A stretch of DNA of 64,000 nucleotides from Xenopus tropicalis. Taxonomy: Eukaryota > Chordata > Amphibia > Anura > Pipidae. The notes beneath the pieces are model-generated. The model was not told the DNA's origin. It made no database searches and saw nothing but the letters and a program-made list of their open reading frames with translations. Location: positions 197,631,372 through 197,695,371 of the forward strand of contig NC_030677.2 of assembly GCF_000004195.4 (NCBI RefSeq), in the 5' to 3' direction. Shown here piece after piece: positions 54,861 through 64,000 of the stretch (its first letter is position 1; the number at the start of each line of letters is the position of its first letter). The translations under genes were made by a program, and so were the position numbers.

Positions 54861-55374
54861 CCAATTAATTTGATATAAACTGTTGACAACTCTGAAACCC
54901 AAAAAATGGTTTAGAACTTCATTTTAATTACAATTATAGGAATTTCACTTTATTAAAAGGGAACACTGGGAACCTCCCTAAACAGAATGGGATAGATTAG
55001 GAATCCCTGATTTAGGCTGATGACACATGATACTATTTATTTGCAGCGATCTTAATGTTAGACTACAGCAAGGTAATTTTCCGCATATGATATATGTCAT
55101 CAACGTTAGCACAGATTTAAGCACAGATTTAAGCAGATTGCAGATCTTACTGTGTGCCATCGCCCTTAGAGGTATATTAAATATTGTGAAAGCAGTATAC
55201 CCTGCTATAGTCAAGGCTATCCTGAAAAACAGATTAAACCCAAATTTTATGCAGAATGCCAATCAGGCTGAGGTCTTTGGAGCTATGATACATAAGTATA
55301 TTTATGATCAACAGAGATATATTGAAGAAGTTTCCCTAAACAGAGGGGTTTTTAGGTATCGTTTAAAAGTTTAG
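54861..55374. other. No gene recognised
   Basis: A plus-strand open frame of 115 codons (55027-55374) shows no domain. It contains a short direct duplication (GCACAGATTTAA twice at about 55109-55132). Confidence 0.4.
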
Positions 55375-56600
55375 AAGAAATGGGAGAGTCTGATGTCTCG
55401 AGGCAGAGGGTTCCATAGACAGGCAGAAGCCCAGGAGAAATCTTGCATTCGGGAATGGGATGAAGTAATGAGAGAAGAGAGGGAAGGTCAGAATCAGAGC
55501 GTAGGTTGCGTGAAGGAGTGTGTTTTGAGATCATAGATGAAATACAGGGGCTTCATTAGTAAGGGCCTTATATGTGAGTGCTAGTAATTTTAATTTGATT
55601 CTAGAGGAGACTGGGAAGAGATGTGCATAGGGGAGCAGCTTATGTGGAATGGTAAGATAGATGAATGAGTCTGGCAGCATCTTTTAGTTATGATATGTGT
55701 TGGCATACCTGCAAGGAGTAAGTTATAATAGTCAAGGTGGGAAATAAGAGATTGAATGTGTCTAAACTGAGATAAGGGCATATTTGGGCAATGTTGCCCC
55801 CAGAGCCAACAACCACATTAGCCTAAATTCACCCGATATCGCCCACTCACTTGGGGACCTGGCCAAGTGAGCGAATCTTAACGTTTATGGCCACCTTAAG
55901 ATAATTTCTAGGAAGCATGTCTATGTAGTTGATTGAAAGGTGATGTTATTGACTGTGAGTGAAACCTGATGGACAGGAGAAGATTTAGGAGGAATATAAT
56001 GAATTCTGTTTTAGAAAAAATCAGTTTTAGATGGCGCTTTTACATCCAGAAGGAGATGGCAGACAGGCAGTCTGTAACTTGGGAAGGGAAAGTTAGGAGC
56101 GTCATTGGCATAAAGGTGGTACTAAAGTCCAAATGACTTGATGAATAAGTTACCCTAGAAAAGTTGTATAGATTGAGAAAAGCAGCACACCTTGAAGAAC
56201 TCCAATAGAGAGAGGGAGTGAGGTGGAGGTAGAGTTAGAGAAGGCAACTGAAAGGGTCAGAAAGATAAGATTTAAACCAAAAAAGGGCAATGTCACAAAT
56301 GCAGACTGAGTATAGAACGTCCAGGAGGAGTGGGTGGTCAACTGTGTTAAAGGCTGCAAAGAGATCTAGAAGAATGAGTATGTTATTGTGACCTTTAGAC
56401 TTTGCCAGAAGAAAATCATTGGTTACTTTAGTGAGGGCAATTACTGCTGAATGTGTTGAGTATAAGCCAGTTTGCAGGGGGTCAAGAATGAAGTTGTGAG
56501 CGAGATTCTGGACTAGGCTGTTGTAAACAAGTTGGTGGGTGAGGTAGGATCAAGGGAAGGTGTTTTGAGGATGGTAGTGATTAGTGCTTGCAGTTATCTG
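55375..56600 (-). mobile_element. L2/CR1-like LINE reverse transcriptase remnant
   Basis: On the minus strand, 56340-56390 reads a LLDLFAAFNTVDH-type phrase (block A region). 56180-56215 reads SLPLSIGVLQG, the counterpart of the GVPQGS motif. 56105-56130 reads FMPMTL where LINEs have the YADD active site. 55600-55760 reads SLISHLDYYNLLLAGMPTHI. 55380-55470 gives a remnant of the WNSLP-type C-terminus. Frames are broken and the catalytic aspartates are lost. A MITE piece (55775-55900) lies within it. Confidence 0.85.
55775..55900 (+). mobile_element. AGGTGGCCATACA-type MITE end nested in the LINE remnant
   Basis: ACCCGATATCGCCCACTCAC and AACGTTTATGGCCACCTTAA are family words. LINE sequence continues on both sides. 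Confidence 0.7.
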
Positions 56601-57370
56601 TCAGCCATACAATAGGCAAGATTTATGAAACTTAATAATTCTGCTTGGCTTTTGTCCCCAAGATAGATCACTGTTGCTCCTATAGCCCACCCCATTATTT
56701 GTTAACTTGGAATTTATAATGCTTGTTATGCAACCTCAGCTACTGGCATAACCCTATAAGCCTGGGATTTCCTTAAAGCTACCCAATATGCACTATTCTT
56801 AAATGTAATTGCACATATTGTATATACTTGTTCTATCGTGGCATTTCCCTCCGTCTGCTCTAATGTAATGACCTACGTACAAATGTTCTTTTGAGTATTT
56901 TTAATGTCAAGAAAAGAAATTGAAAATGTATTTACTAAATATGATTACTCCACTAGAACTGCTAATGATCTGAATGCTTACTAGGAAAGGAACCCTTCGG
57001 TGCAAGCAGCGAGTGAAATGATTTACTTAGCCTGCTAAGACTGACCATATTCAGTTGCATATAATGGGTTCTACTATGCACATGGGAGGCTACAGAAAGC
57101 ATGCGGTTTTTGGCATGTACTTTTTAACATAGCACATACTGAATTACACAAGGCTTTCAGGATAGGTTTCTGAAACAGCTGCAAAGAAACCACAAAATTA
57201 AATTATGGCTTCACAGATTTGACAGCTTTTTCCTTTTTCTCATAAAAAAATAAAACCTTCCTGAGGCCGAGTGTATAGGGAATAAGGTGCAATATAGATT
57301 AAACCACAATACTCTTTAAAAAAAATTATATAATTAAAATCACATTATCATAACTATCAAAACACAGTAT
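56601..57370. other. No feature recognised
   Basis: AT-rich. No gene or repeat supported. Confidence 0.45.
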
Positions 57371-57371
57371 A

Positions 57372-57616
57372 GAGCTGGGCATACACTATATATACACCAT
57401 TTGGCAAGGTCACCAAGCCAGTAGATCTTTACCCAATTTGGCCACCAACACACTGAGACAAACTGAGTTGATCTGACCATTTGGCCCCCAGGTATTGACC
57501 ATTATGGGGGCCACACATGATGGGAAAGCCACCAGAAGCATCACATTCATGGGTGAATAAGCTGCTTAACCAGGGGTCAAGTTGTGACATTTATCAGCAC
57601 ATGTGGCCACCTTAAC
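57372..57616 (-). mobile_element. AGGTGGCCATACA-type MITE, degenerate
   Basis: GAGCTGGGCATACACTATAT at the left and CACATGTGGCCACCTTAACC at the right, with TTTGGCAAGGTCACCAAGCC inside. Confidence 0.65.
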
Positions 57617-57682
57617 CAGCATTAAACACCAGCATGGGTTTTACATTTCTATAGAGATTTGTAGTCTTTAAAGAAAAGATTC

Positions 57683-58059
57683 TTAAAGGAGAAGGAAAGT
57701 CACAATCGCTGGGGGGTGGTGGGTGCTCCTGTTAACAGAAACTGCACTGGCCGGGGTTCTAACAGCAAGCGCCCGAGAGTGATCTTCTTCCCCGGGGCCG
57801 ATGCATGCACAGAAGAGTGAAGAATCTGCCTTTTTTGTTAACGTTTGGCTTTTCACTCTACTGCCCATGCTCACCCATGTAAAGAAACAAGGAGCAGGAA
57901 GAGGATCACTCCATGGTGCTTGCTGGAAGAACCCTGGATCGGTTCAGTTATGGGCTAACAGGAGTACCAGCGTGGAGTATCAGTTAACTAAGTACAATCA
58001 CTGGTGGGTGTATAACTTTTGGCACTCCCCACCGATTGTTACTAGTCTTCTTTTTTTAA
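57683..58059 (+). mobile_element. T2-like MITE with TTAA ends, distinct body
   Basis: TTAAAGGAGAAGGAAAGTCA...CAATCGCTGGGGGG at the left pairs with CCCCACCGATTGTTACTAG...TTAA at the right (TTAA at 57683-57686 and 58056-58059). The interior does not match the 15584 and 46704 copies. Confidence 0.8.
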
Positions 58060-60580
58060 CTGTGGTTAAGGACCTAAAATGGGTGCCCATGCAATTTGAG
58101 TGTGTCTCCATCATACCTTTACAATAATGTGTTTAATTATTTTAATTACAATTTTCTTTTCTAGAACATATTTAAGGAAGGTGTTTCATTGGTTGTAAAT
58201 CAATTGTGTGTCATTTAGCTGATTCACTGACTGCATTTGTGTCCCCTGAGAAGATCAAGCTTTTGTGAGTGTAGAAGTCTGTCTTCTGTTTCATGTGGCC
58301 TCCAGTTTGCTGTATTACTACTACAATGCCTTGCATAACTTGCTGGGACTAACATGCCAGAAGAACTATTACACTATCCTTGTATAATGCAAAGAATTCA
58401 TGAGGTCCTTTTCAAGCAAGGGAACCAAAAGATTATGAAACAAAGAAGGCTTAAAGCTGGATCCATAAGAACAGTGGCATGGAGGTATACGTATGTAGGA
58501 TGCTTTCAGCAAGGTATGCCCTGGAGCGCACGACACTCAAGGGAGGTAAACGCCTTGCAAAGTAGGTTTTAATTAAAGTCATACCTCGGAGACAAATTAT
58601 TTCAACCAAACACACTTTTGTGCTTCGAAGCTGCTCCATATGTTTGCACAGATGTGATTGGAGCTTAAATGCTTTCTTCCTGCTGGCTGTTCATGTAATA
58701 ACATCTTGGCGTCTTCATATGCATTTAACAATGGCTTAGGCAGCACTCAAAAGGCAACCAACCGACCCACATTATTTTTGGAATAGTCTTAAAATAATGT
58801 GTTAAGTGTGTAACACTGTAGATTAACCCTAAAAGCAAATGACAAATATTGCATACAAATATAAGGATGCCTTTCACCCAGATATGAATATTACAATATT
58901 ATTGTTACTTTATGACCATTATTCTAACATTTCATTTTGCTGCTAAGTATACTTTTTCTTTATTTCACCTTTATACTGATAAAGATGCCTGAAAAGGAAA
59001 ACAGCAAGAGGTACCAGTGTATGTCCCATTCTGATTAATAAAATGGCATAGTCTGTTGGATGCATTCAGACATGCTGTTCGGCTACATTACAGTCAATCA
59101 ATCCATGAAAATACATGGCGGATATAAAAAAAAAAACATGGCTTACCTCTCTGTCTAAATTAAATAACTTAACACTCTATTTTTGGCGGCAAATATTAGG
59201 CAGATTTTCAATGGTCTGACCTTATTCTTTAGTCTTTTCAGCCACAGTCCATTGTGCTAAAATACATATAAGTGCACCATGAAACATATAAATTCAAAAA
59301 GACTAATATTTTCCCCCTATTTCACTGCTGCCCTCGGATTAAACAGATTATTACAAGAGCCAACCACAATTGCACACACACTTATGTAGCACACAGAAAG
59401 TGTCCAGATCCTATATAGCGCTAGTCACATGGCCAATATTATCCAATATCTAACAGCTGGCTAGATGTTTGTGCAATATGGCTACACAAGTGAATGGCTA
59501 AACCATAGGAATCCAACACACTGGCCAATGGACTACTGATCGGAGTCTGGAAATTACAGCAAATGGAGATCACTCAATATATTTTCAATTTTAGCTGATC
59601 AAATTTGGAGTGACCACAAAAGAAGTTTATAAGTCAAATGAAGGGTTTGGGGGCAACATACGCACTGAAGATTATACAGTTGTTTGAACTATTTTCCAAA
59701 ATGTACATGAAAACAGCAACAAGAGTGTATGGCCAATATAAGTCATAGAGATATAACAGGGATAGAATGTCCTAGTCTAACATCTCAGGCAACCAATCAA
59801 ATGGCAGCCTTCCCTGAAACATATGTTTATGGTGTGAACTGGTCTAATGCTGAATGTCATGGAATAAATGTTCACTTTTTGCTCAAAAGTGGATTGAAGT
59901 ATTTTGCTTATTAACTGGATACTGGTCGGAAGGTACCAGAATTATAGACTTGTTCCCCACTTTCCATTTTTGTGGTATGTAAAGCCATCATATCTGTTAC
60001 AGAAGTTAGTAAAATCTAGCTGTTGGTTGGTTGTAACACCAATATTTCTAACTTGCATGTAATTAATAGCAAGTGAATTAAGTTTGTGTAATCATTTGTG
60101 CTGTTTAGCAATAGGTAATCTAAAGGATTGTAGTTATCATTCTGTAGAGTAAACTGTTTTCTGGAATCCAGAAATTGTTCTTTTATATAAGTTTTAATCA
60201 AGGCCAAACTCCTCATAATAAAAGGAGCAGCGCAAGCTTCCAAGACAAAAATAGCTCCTATAAACATAGTTGGTTTAGCCAGATCTTATACAAAAGGAGA
60301 TCCATTATTCACACATCACAGTGTCAGTTCTGTGTATGTACAAATGAGAGAGTTCAGCCAGCCAGGGCACCCGGTATGCCTGCTTCTCCCTGGCACCGCT
60401 GGAAGACTGCAACAGAAAAAACACCCTTCATATGCTCTAAGCCAGAGTCCTGTTTTATGAGATAGTTGTTCATTTAGTGGTTGGCAGAGAGTCGCAAATG
60501 GCATTTTGACCCCTGTTCATGCCACTTAACTATCGTAGTCTTTATAGCTTCTACAAGAAAGGCTGGCCAGACTGGGGTAG
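58060..60580. other. No gene or firm repeat
   Basis: Long single-copy-looking stretch. An A11 run is near 59128-59138. No splice-bounded WDR70 exon could be recognised on the minus strand. Confidence 0.45.
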
Positions 60581-60584
60581 TGTA

Positions 60585-60770
60585 TTAAGAACGTAGGTTC
60601 TATCTCAGTTAGGTTCTTCTATGTCACTTATAGGAAGTTATGGAGTGGTCTCCCTGGTGTATTTGTACTGGCAGATAAATTGGATACTTTCAAGAAATGG
60701 CTGGATGGCCTTTTTAGCATCCAAACTAAAAAACCCAAGGTTACTGAAATTAACTTAGTACAAAGCTATT
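60585..60770 (+). repeat. Possible CR1-like LINE fragment
   Basis: TTATGGAGTGGTCTCCCTGG, TGGCAGATAAATTGGATACT and TCAAGAAATGGCTGGATGGC correspond to the WNSLP...F..WLDGL coding phrase of CR1-type LINEs. Confidence 0.5.
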
Positions 60771-60954
60771 CATGAGACTGGCATGATAATAGTGGTACCC
60801 CACAGCTGTAGAGGGGCCAAGAGAGAATATGTGCACCACGCACTGCCAGATATACAGGGATTTCACATGTAACTCACATGGTGGACGGCACTAGGAGGTC
60901 AGGCTTCTACCTATAGATTGTTTTAGAGTCAGGGGCACCTTCCCATTATTCTGA

Positions 60955-61206
60955 TGATCGGCTGCTGGGGGGAAAGGGAACTACAACTTGCAGCACAGCA
61001 GTAAAGTGTGATTGAGGTTTATCAGAGCTGTGGCACCCTGGGAAATGAAAAATATGGTTAGTCCCATGTGAAATTTCAAAATTAAATATAAAAAAAATCT
61101 GTATTTTTGAAAAACAGATTTCAAAGCAGGATTCTGCTGGAGAAGCTCTAATAACTGATGGGTTTTGGAAAAAAAAACATGTTTTCCCATTACAGAAGTC
61201 CTTTGA
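60955..61206 (-). mobile_element. T2-like MITE fragment, reversed
   Basis: Complement of the first half of 4834-5369 (GCTGTGGCACCCTGGGAAAT, CAGCAGAATCC). It ends at TCCTTTGAGG, where TTAA has become TCAA. Confidence 0.8.
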
Positions 61207-61789
61207 GGATGTCCAAGGCAAGCCCACAGCAGTTATCTGCCCCTCGGATTGGCCACTCGCCCTCCAACCGAATATCACCTAACACCACAGTACTACCCGC
61301 CCATCATCATTCTCCCAAACCCCTTTCCTGTGCCACACTCGGCAACTCCTGCTATGAATACCCTCTGCCCCATGCTCTAGATTTAAAGAAGGGTCATAAC
61401 TAGTGGTAGGTAGGCAGAAGAGGTATATGACTAGCAACTCCCCCCACAAATATTCCCTAGGCACATGCCCCTTCTGCATACCCCTAGTTCTAGCACTAGT
61501 CAAGTGGATTTTGTGAAGAGGCTTCAGTTGGGTTATTTTTTGCCATAATCTGGATCAACTAGAAATTAGGCATTTCACCAACCAACCTGTGGGCTAAACA
61601 GATGGATAACATAGGAGGTATGGCAAGGCCACGTTTCCATTTTTCTGCTCATTCAGCCCAAACATTTAGACTGCAGCTCATATCCACATCTGCCAATGCA
61701 CCATACACTAGGAGCAGAGGAAAATTCCAAACCTGCCTCATCAACAAATTGGCGATGTGTAGTATCTGTAGAACAGAGATATTGGTCAG
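61207..61789. other. No gene; hAT MITE fragment at 61395-61500
   Basis: At 61395-61500, AGTGGTAGGTAGGCAGAAGAG, CCCTAGGCACATGCCCCTTC and TGCATACCCCTAGTTC match the right part of the hAT MITE at 36130-36398. The rest is unassigned. Confidence 0.5.
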
Positions 61790-61925
61790 GATTGTTGGGC
61801 CAGCATCGCTCAACTATTTTATAAGTCTGATAGTTATTTGCCTTCCCTTTCTGCCTCTTTCTAGCTTTCAAGTGGGTCTCACTGACCCCAGCAGACACAA
61901 AACTATTGCTCTATGAGGCCACATT
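61790..61925 (+). repeat. T2-like MITE fragment
   Basis: CTTTCTAGCTTTCAAGTGGG, TCTCACTGACCCCAGCAGAC and ATTGCTCTATGAGGC follow a common Xenopus TTAA-type MITE, the same type as 1837-1930. Confidence 0.55.
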
Positions 61926-62160
61926 TTTTAAACGGCACGGATGGTGCTAACAACACTGATTTAATCATAACACTTCCATTCTGGCAAAGGATATATTATT
62001 ACAGAGATTAATAAGAGACTGGGGACTCGGACCACCTGTTCTATAGGAATGTAATACTATCCAGATCCTTCCCATGCTAAAGATACAATATGTAATGGCA
62101 AACAACCCATAGGGCATATCAGCTTCTGCCTGAGATTACACATGCAGCATTGGGTTTACC

Positions 62161-62164
<4 letters not shown>

Positions 62165-62214
<50 letters not shown>
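62165..62214. repeat. (AT)25 microsatellite
   Basis: 50 bp of uninterrupted AT dinucleotides, the longest in the window. Confidence 0.98.
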
Positions 62215-62218
<4 letters not shown>

Positions 62219-62221
62219 ATA

Positions 62222-62281
62222 TATACTGTTATCTGGCCTAAAATTAGCCAGATCTTGATCGAGCAGGTTTGATTTTCCAGG
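62222..62281 (+). mobile_element. AGGTGGCCATACA-type MITE middle fragment
   Basis: CTGGCCTAAAATTAGCCAGA and GATCGAGCAGGTTTGATTTT are family words, bounded by the AT microsatellite and the next element. Confidence 0.65.
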
Positions 62282-62598
62282 ACTAAAGGTGGCCACACAC
62301 GTGGCGATCTGACGATGTTTCGTGCGACCATCGGTCGCACGAAACATCGTCAGATCCGCCACACACCGTCAGGGCTGAAACAGCAGATAAGGAGGTAGAA
62401 ACAATAGGATTTCTACCTCCTTCTGCCGATTCAGCCCTGATGGCAGATTTTGGTCAGGCGCCTTCTATGGTGCCCGATCAAAATTTTCTAACTGGTCCGA
62501 TCGGCGAGTCGACTAGCCCACATGCCATACACGCACCGAATATCGTACGAAACGAGGTTTCGTACAATGGTATCGGTGCGTGTATGGCCAGCTTTAAG
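62282..62598. mobile_element. MITE made of consecutive hairpins
   Basis: Ends ACTAAAGGTGGCCACACACG and GTGTATGGCCAGCTTTA. Inside: a 24-bp exact stem (62306-62329 with 62333-62356, 3-nt loop); stems 62369-62379 with 62430-62440 and 62391-62401 with 62410-62420, stacked around an 8-nt loop; and stem 62545-62553 with 62557-62565 (3-nt loop) inside 62530-62539 with 62573-62582. No coding capacity. Confidence 0.92.
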
Positions 62599-62832
62599 GT
62601 GGCCATGCACCATAAGATCTGCTTGTTTGGCTTGTGGGTGTTATTGGCCCTTGGGCTAAATGATCAAATTACAATGACAGGAAAAAGGCCCATTGGAGGG
62701 AGGACTGCATCGGCTCATTTATGCGTTTCTTGCTCCAGCGTGACTTATTCCCGTCATCAGAACTTGATAATTTGCCCAAGGGCTGATAAAGCCCACAAAT
62801 TAGCGGATCTTATGCTACATGGCCACCTTAAG
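62597..62832 (-). mobile_element. AGGTGGCCATACA-type MITE, reversed copy
   Basis: TAAGGTGGCCATGCACCATA at the left and GCTACATGGCCACCTTA at the right, directly adjoining the hairpin MITE. Confidence 0.8.
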
Positions 62833-63178
62833 TCCTGCAGCACAATAGTGTTAGAAGGCAGTATTTATATAGATAATAAATGGACCAATACAGTTTGCAG
62901 CATCAGTTCCTGATAAAAGTACTCCCGTACATTAACAAGATTAGAAGAGATTTCTTTTGCATTTCTGGGCCGTTTATTTCAATGGCTTGGTTAAAACTAA
63001 AAAAACCTGAATCGGGGTATTATTCTAGCAGAAAAGAAGCTTATTGAACATTTGATTAAACCGAACCTGTTATTGAAATATAATGAAAGCATGGAGATCC
63101 TTAATTCCCCTGGGTTTAGAAATCCATACACTGGGGTTTAGTTACAACTTCTTCATTCAATACTGCTAATACTATTTA
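62833..63178. other. No feature recognised
   Basis: AT-rich. Nothing supported. Confidence 0.4.
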
Positions 63179-63475
63179 CCCCACAGGGGCACATTATAGA
63201 ATGCTTGGGACCTGGGGTTTTCTGGATAAGGGATCTATATGTAATTCACACCTCCATACCTTACGTCTACAAAAAAAAAAAAATTTTAAACATCAATTAA
63301 ATCCAACTGGATTGTTTTGCCTCCAATAAAGATTATGTATATTTTAGCTGGGATCAAGTACAAGGTACTGTTTTATAATTACAGAGAAAAAGATTAAAAT
63401 GGAGTCTATGGGAGATGGTCTTCCAGTAATGTGAAGCTTTCTGGATAATAGGTTTTCATATAACAGATCCCAAAC
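63179..63475 (-). mobile_element. Single-unit relative of the 113-bp-array MITEs
   Basis: Read on the minus strand it follows the same order as the array elements: CTTTCTGGATAATAGG (complement) end, ATTTTAATCTTTTTCTCTGT, one unit with TGATCCCAGCTAAAATATA, then the GGTATGGAGG end. The segment that is tandem elsewhere is present once. Confidence 0.85.
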
Positions 63476-63819
63476 GAAGATGCTCCATGTATGGAGCCCT
63501 CTGGCAGGTTGGGGACCAATAGAATCCCTATCAAGTTGCCAGTCTTGATTTGATCATTTGCGAGCTGCCTGAAATTAACTGCAACTGACTGATTCCCTTG
63601 CTCTTTGCTCAGACAGATCACCCAAAGCTAAATTGTTGCAACTGTGTGGCTTGCGTTGTGACATTACTATACAAATGAACTGTGATTTTTTTTTTCAGTA
63701 GAGCCACTTAAATATCTTATTTAACACCATGGCAAAAATGTTATTTCATGTTACCCTTTAGTTTAAAATACATATGGCACAAGATTTTCGCGCTATAAAA
63801 AACGGTGTTTAATAACGCC
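63476..63819. other. No feature recognised
   Basis: T-run near 63688. Nothing supported. Confidence 0.4.
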
Positions 63820-64000
63820 AAGCTCAGAAACTGGGCAGATATTGATCGGCAGGTTAAAAGATTCAGTCGGATCAGGGACCGCATCAGCTCGTGGATGCGG
63901 TCCCCGAACCGACTGCCCCATTGCCGCCATTATAATTCGATCGTTTGGCCCCAGGGGGGCCTACATGTTCCCCGATATCGCCCACTTGTATAATTCGGAA
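63820..64000 (+). mobile_element. AGGTGGCCATACA-type MITE, cut by the window end
   Basis: GGGCAGATATTGATCGGCAG onward matches the middle of 43261-43622. GGGACCGCATC (63875-63885) pairs with GATGCGGTCCC (63894-63904). The right end lies outside the window. Confidence 0.8.

Noticed and set aside
55027..55374. A 115-codon plus-strand frame ending beside the LINE remnant
   Set aside because: No recognised motif, no LINE-like phrase in this orientation and no splice context; I left it as unassigned sequence.
62440..62913. A 157-codon plus-strand frame
   Set aside because: It crosses two MITEs; no domain or homology signal.

Overview
This window is vertebrate intronic DNA. It is almost certainly from a frog of the genus Xenopus: nearly every repeat in it belongs to types I associate with Xenopus genomes. 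These are T2/Kolobok-like elements with TTAA target sites, MITEs starting AGGTGGCCATACA, hAT-type elements starting CAGTGATCCCCAACC, and MITEs carrying internal tandem repeats. I could not search a repeat library, so family names are recollection and the structures are what I read directly.

The only protein-coding gene I can support is WDR70, on the minus strand. Four exons are clear: 30513-30687, 11849-11948, 7184-7268 and 6805-6943. They join in frame across GT-AG introns of about 18.6 kb, 4.6 kb and 240 bp and encode part of the WD40 propeller of this nuclear protein. The 5' exons and the last exons were not found. The next 3' exon must lie beyond position 1. The upstream exons lie either beyond 64000 or in short stretches I could not recognise between 30.7 and 64 kb. 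Most of the window is therefore probably transcribed as WDR70 intron.

Layout. Positions 1-6.8 kb are the intron after the last visible exon, with a rearranged T2-like element, a perfect 44-bp-arm hairpin (2749-2842), a Tc1/mariner remnant, a T2-like element inside another repeat, and an hAT element with a perfect target duplication. Positions 6.8-11.95 kb hold three exons among MITEs and a LINE 3' end. Positions 12-30.5 kb are the large intron: a cluster of palindromic MITEs near 13 kb, a mariner remnant interrupted by an hAT element, a 5'-truncated LINE tail with a 15-bp target duplication, two tandem-repeat-bearing elements and a 5'-truncated CR1-like LINE. Positions 30.7-64 kb hold no recognised exon: a solo LTR interrupted by an hAT MITE, three more elements carrying a 113-bp tandem unit or its single-copy form, two 34-bp minisatellites, a tRNA-like A-box/B-box sequence, an L2/CR1-like reverse transcriptase remnant and many MITEs.

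There is no sign of a multi-gene system, and I did not find a new pathway. The most interesting material is structural: a 113-bp unit expanded to about 4, 5, 5 and 8 copies in four related MITEs, with a related element that has one copy; a 22-bp unit expanded inside an hAT element; long perfect or nested hairpins that would be transcribed if they lie in WDR70 introns; and several nested insertions whose target duplications are still readable and give the order of events.
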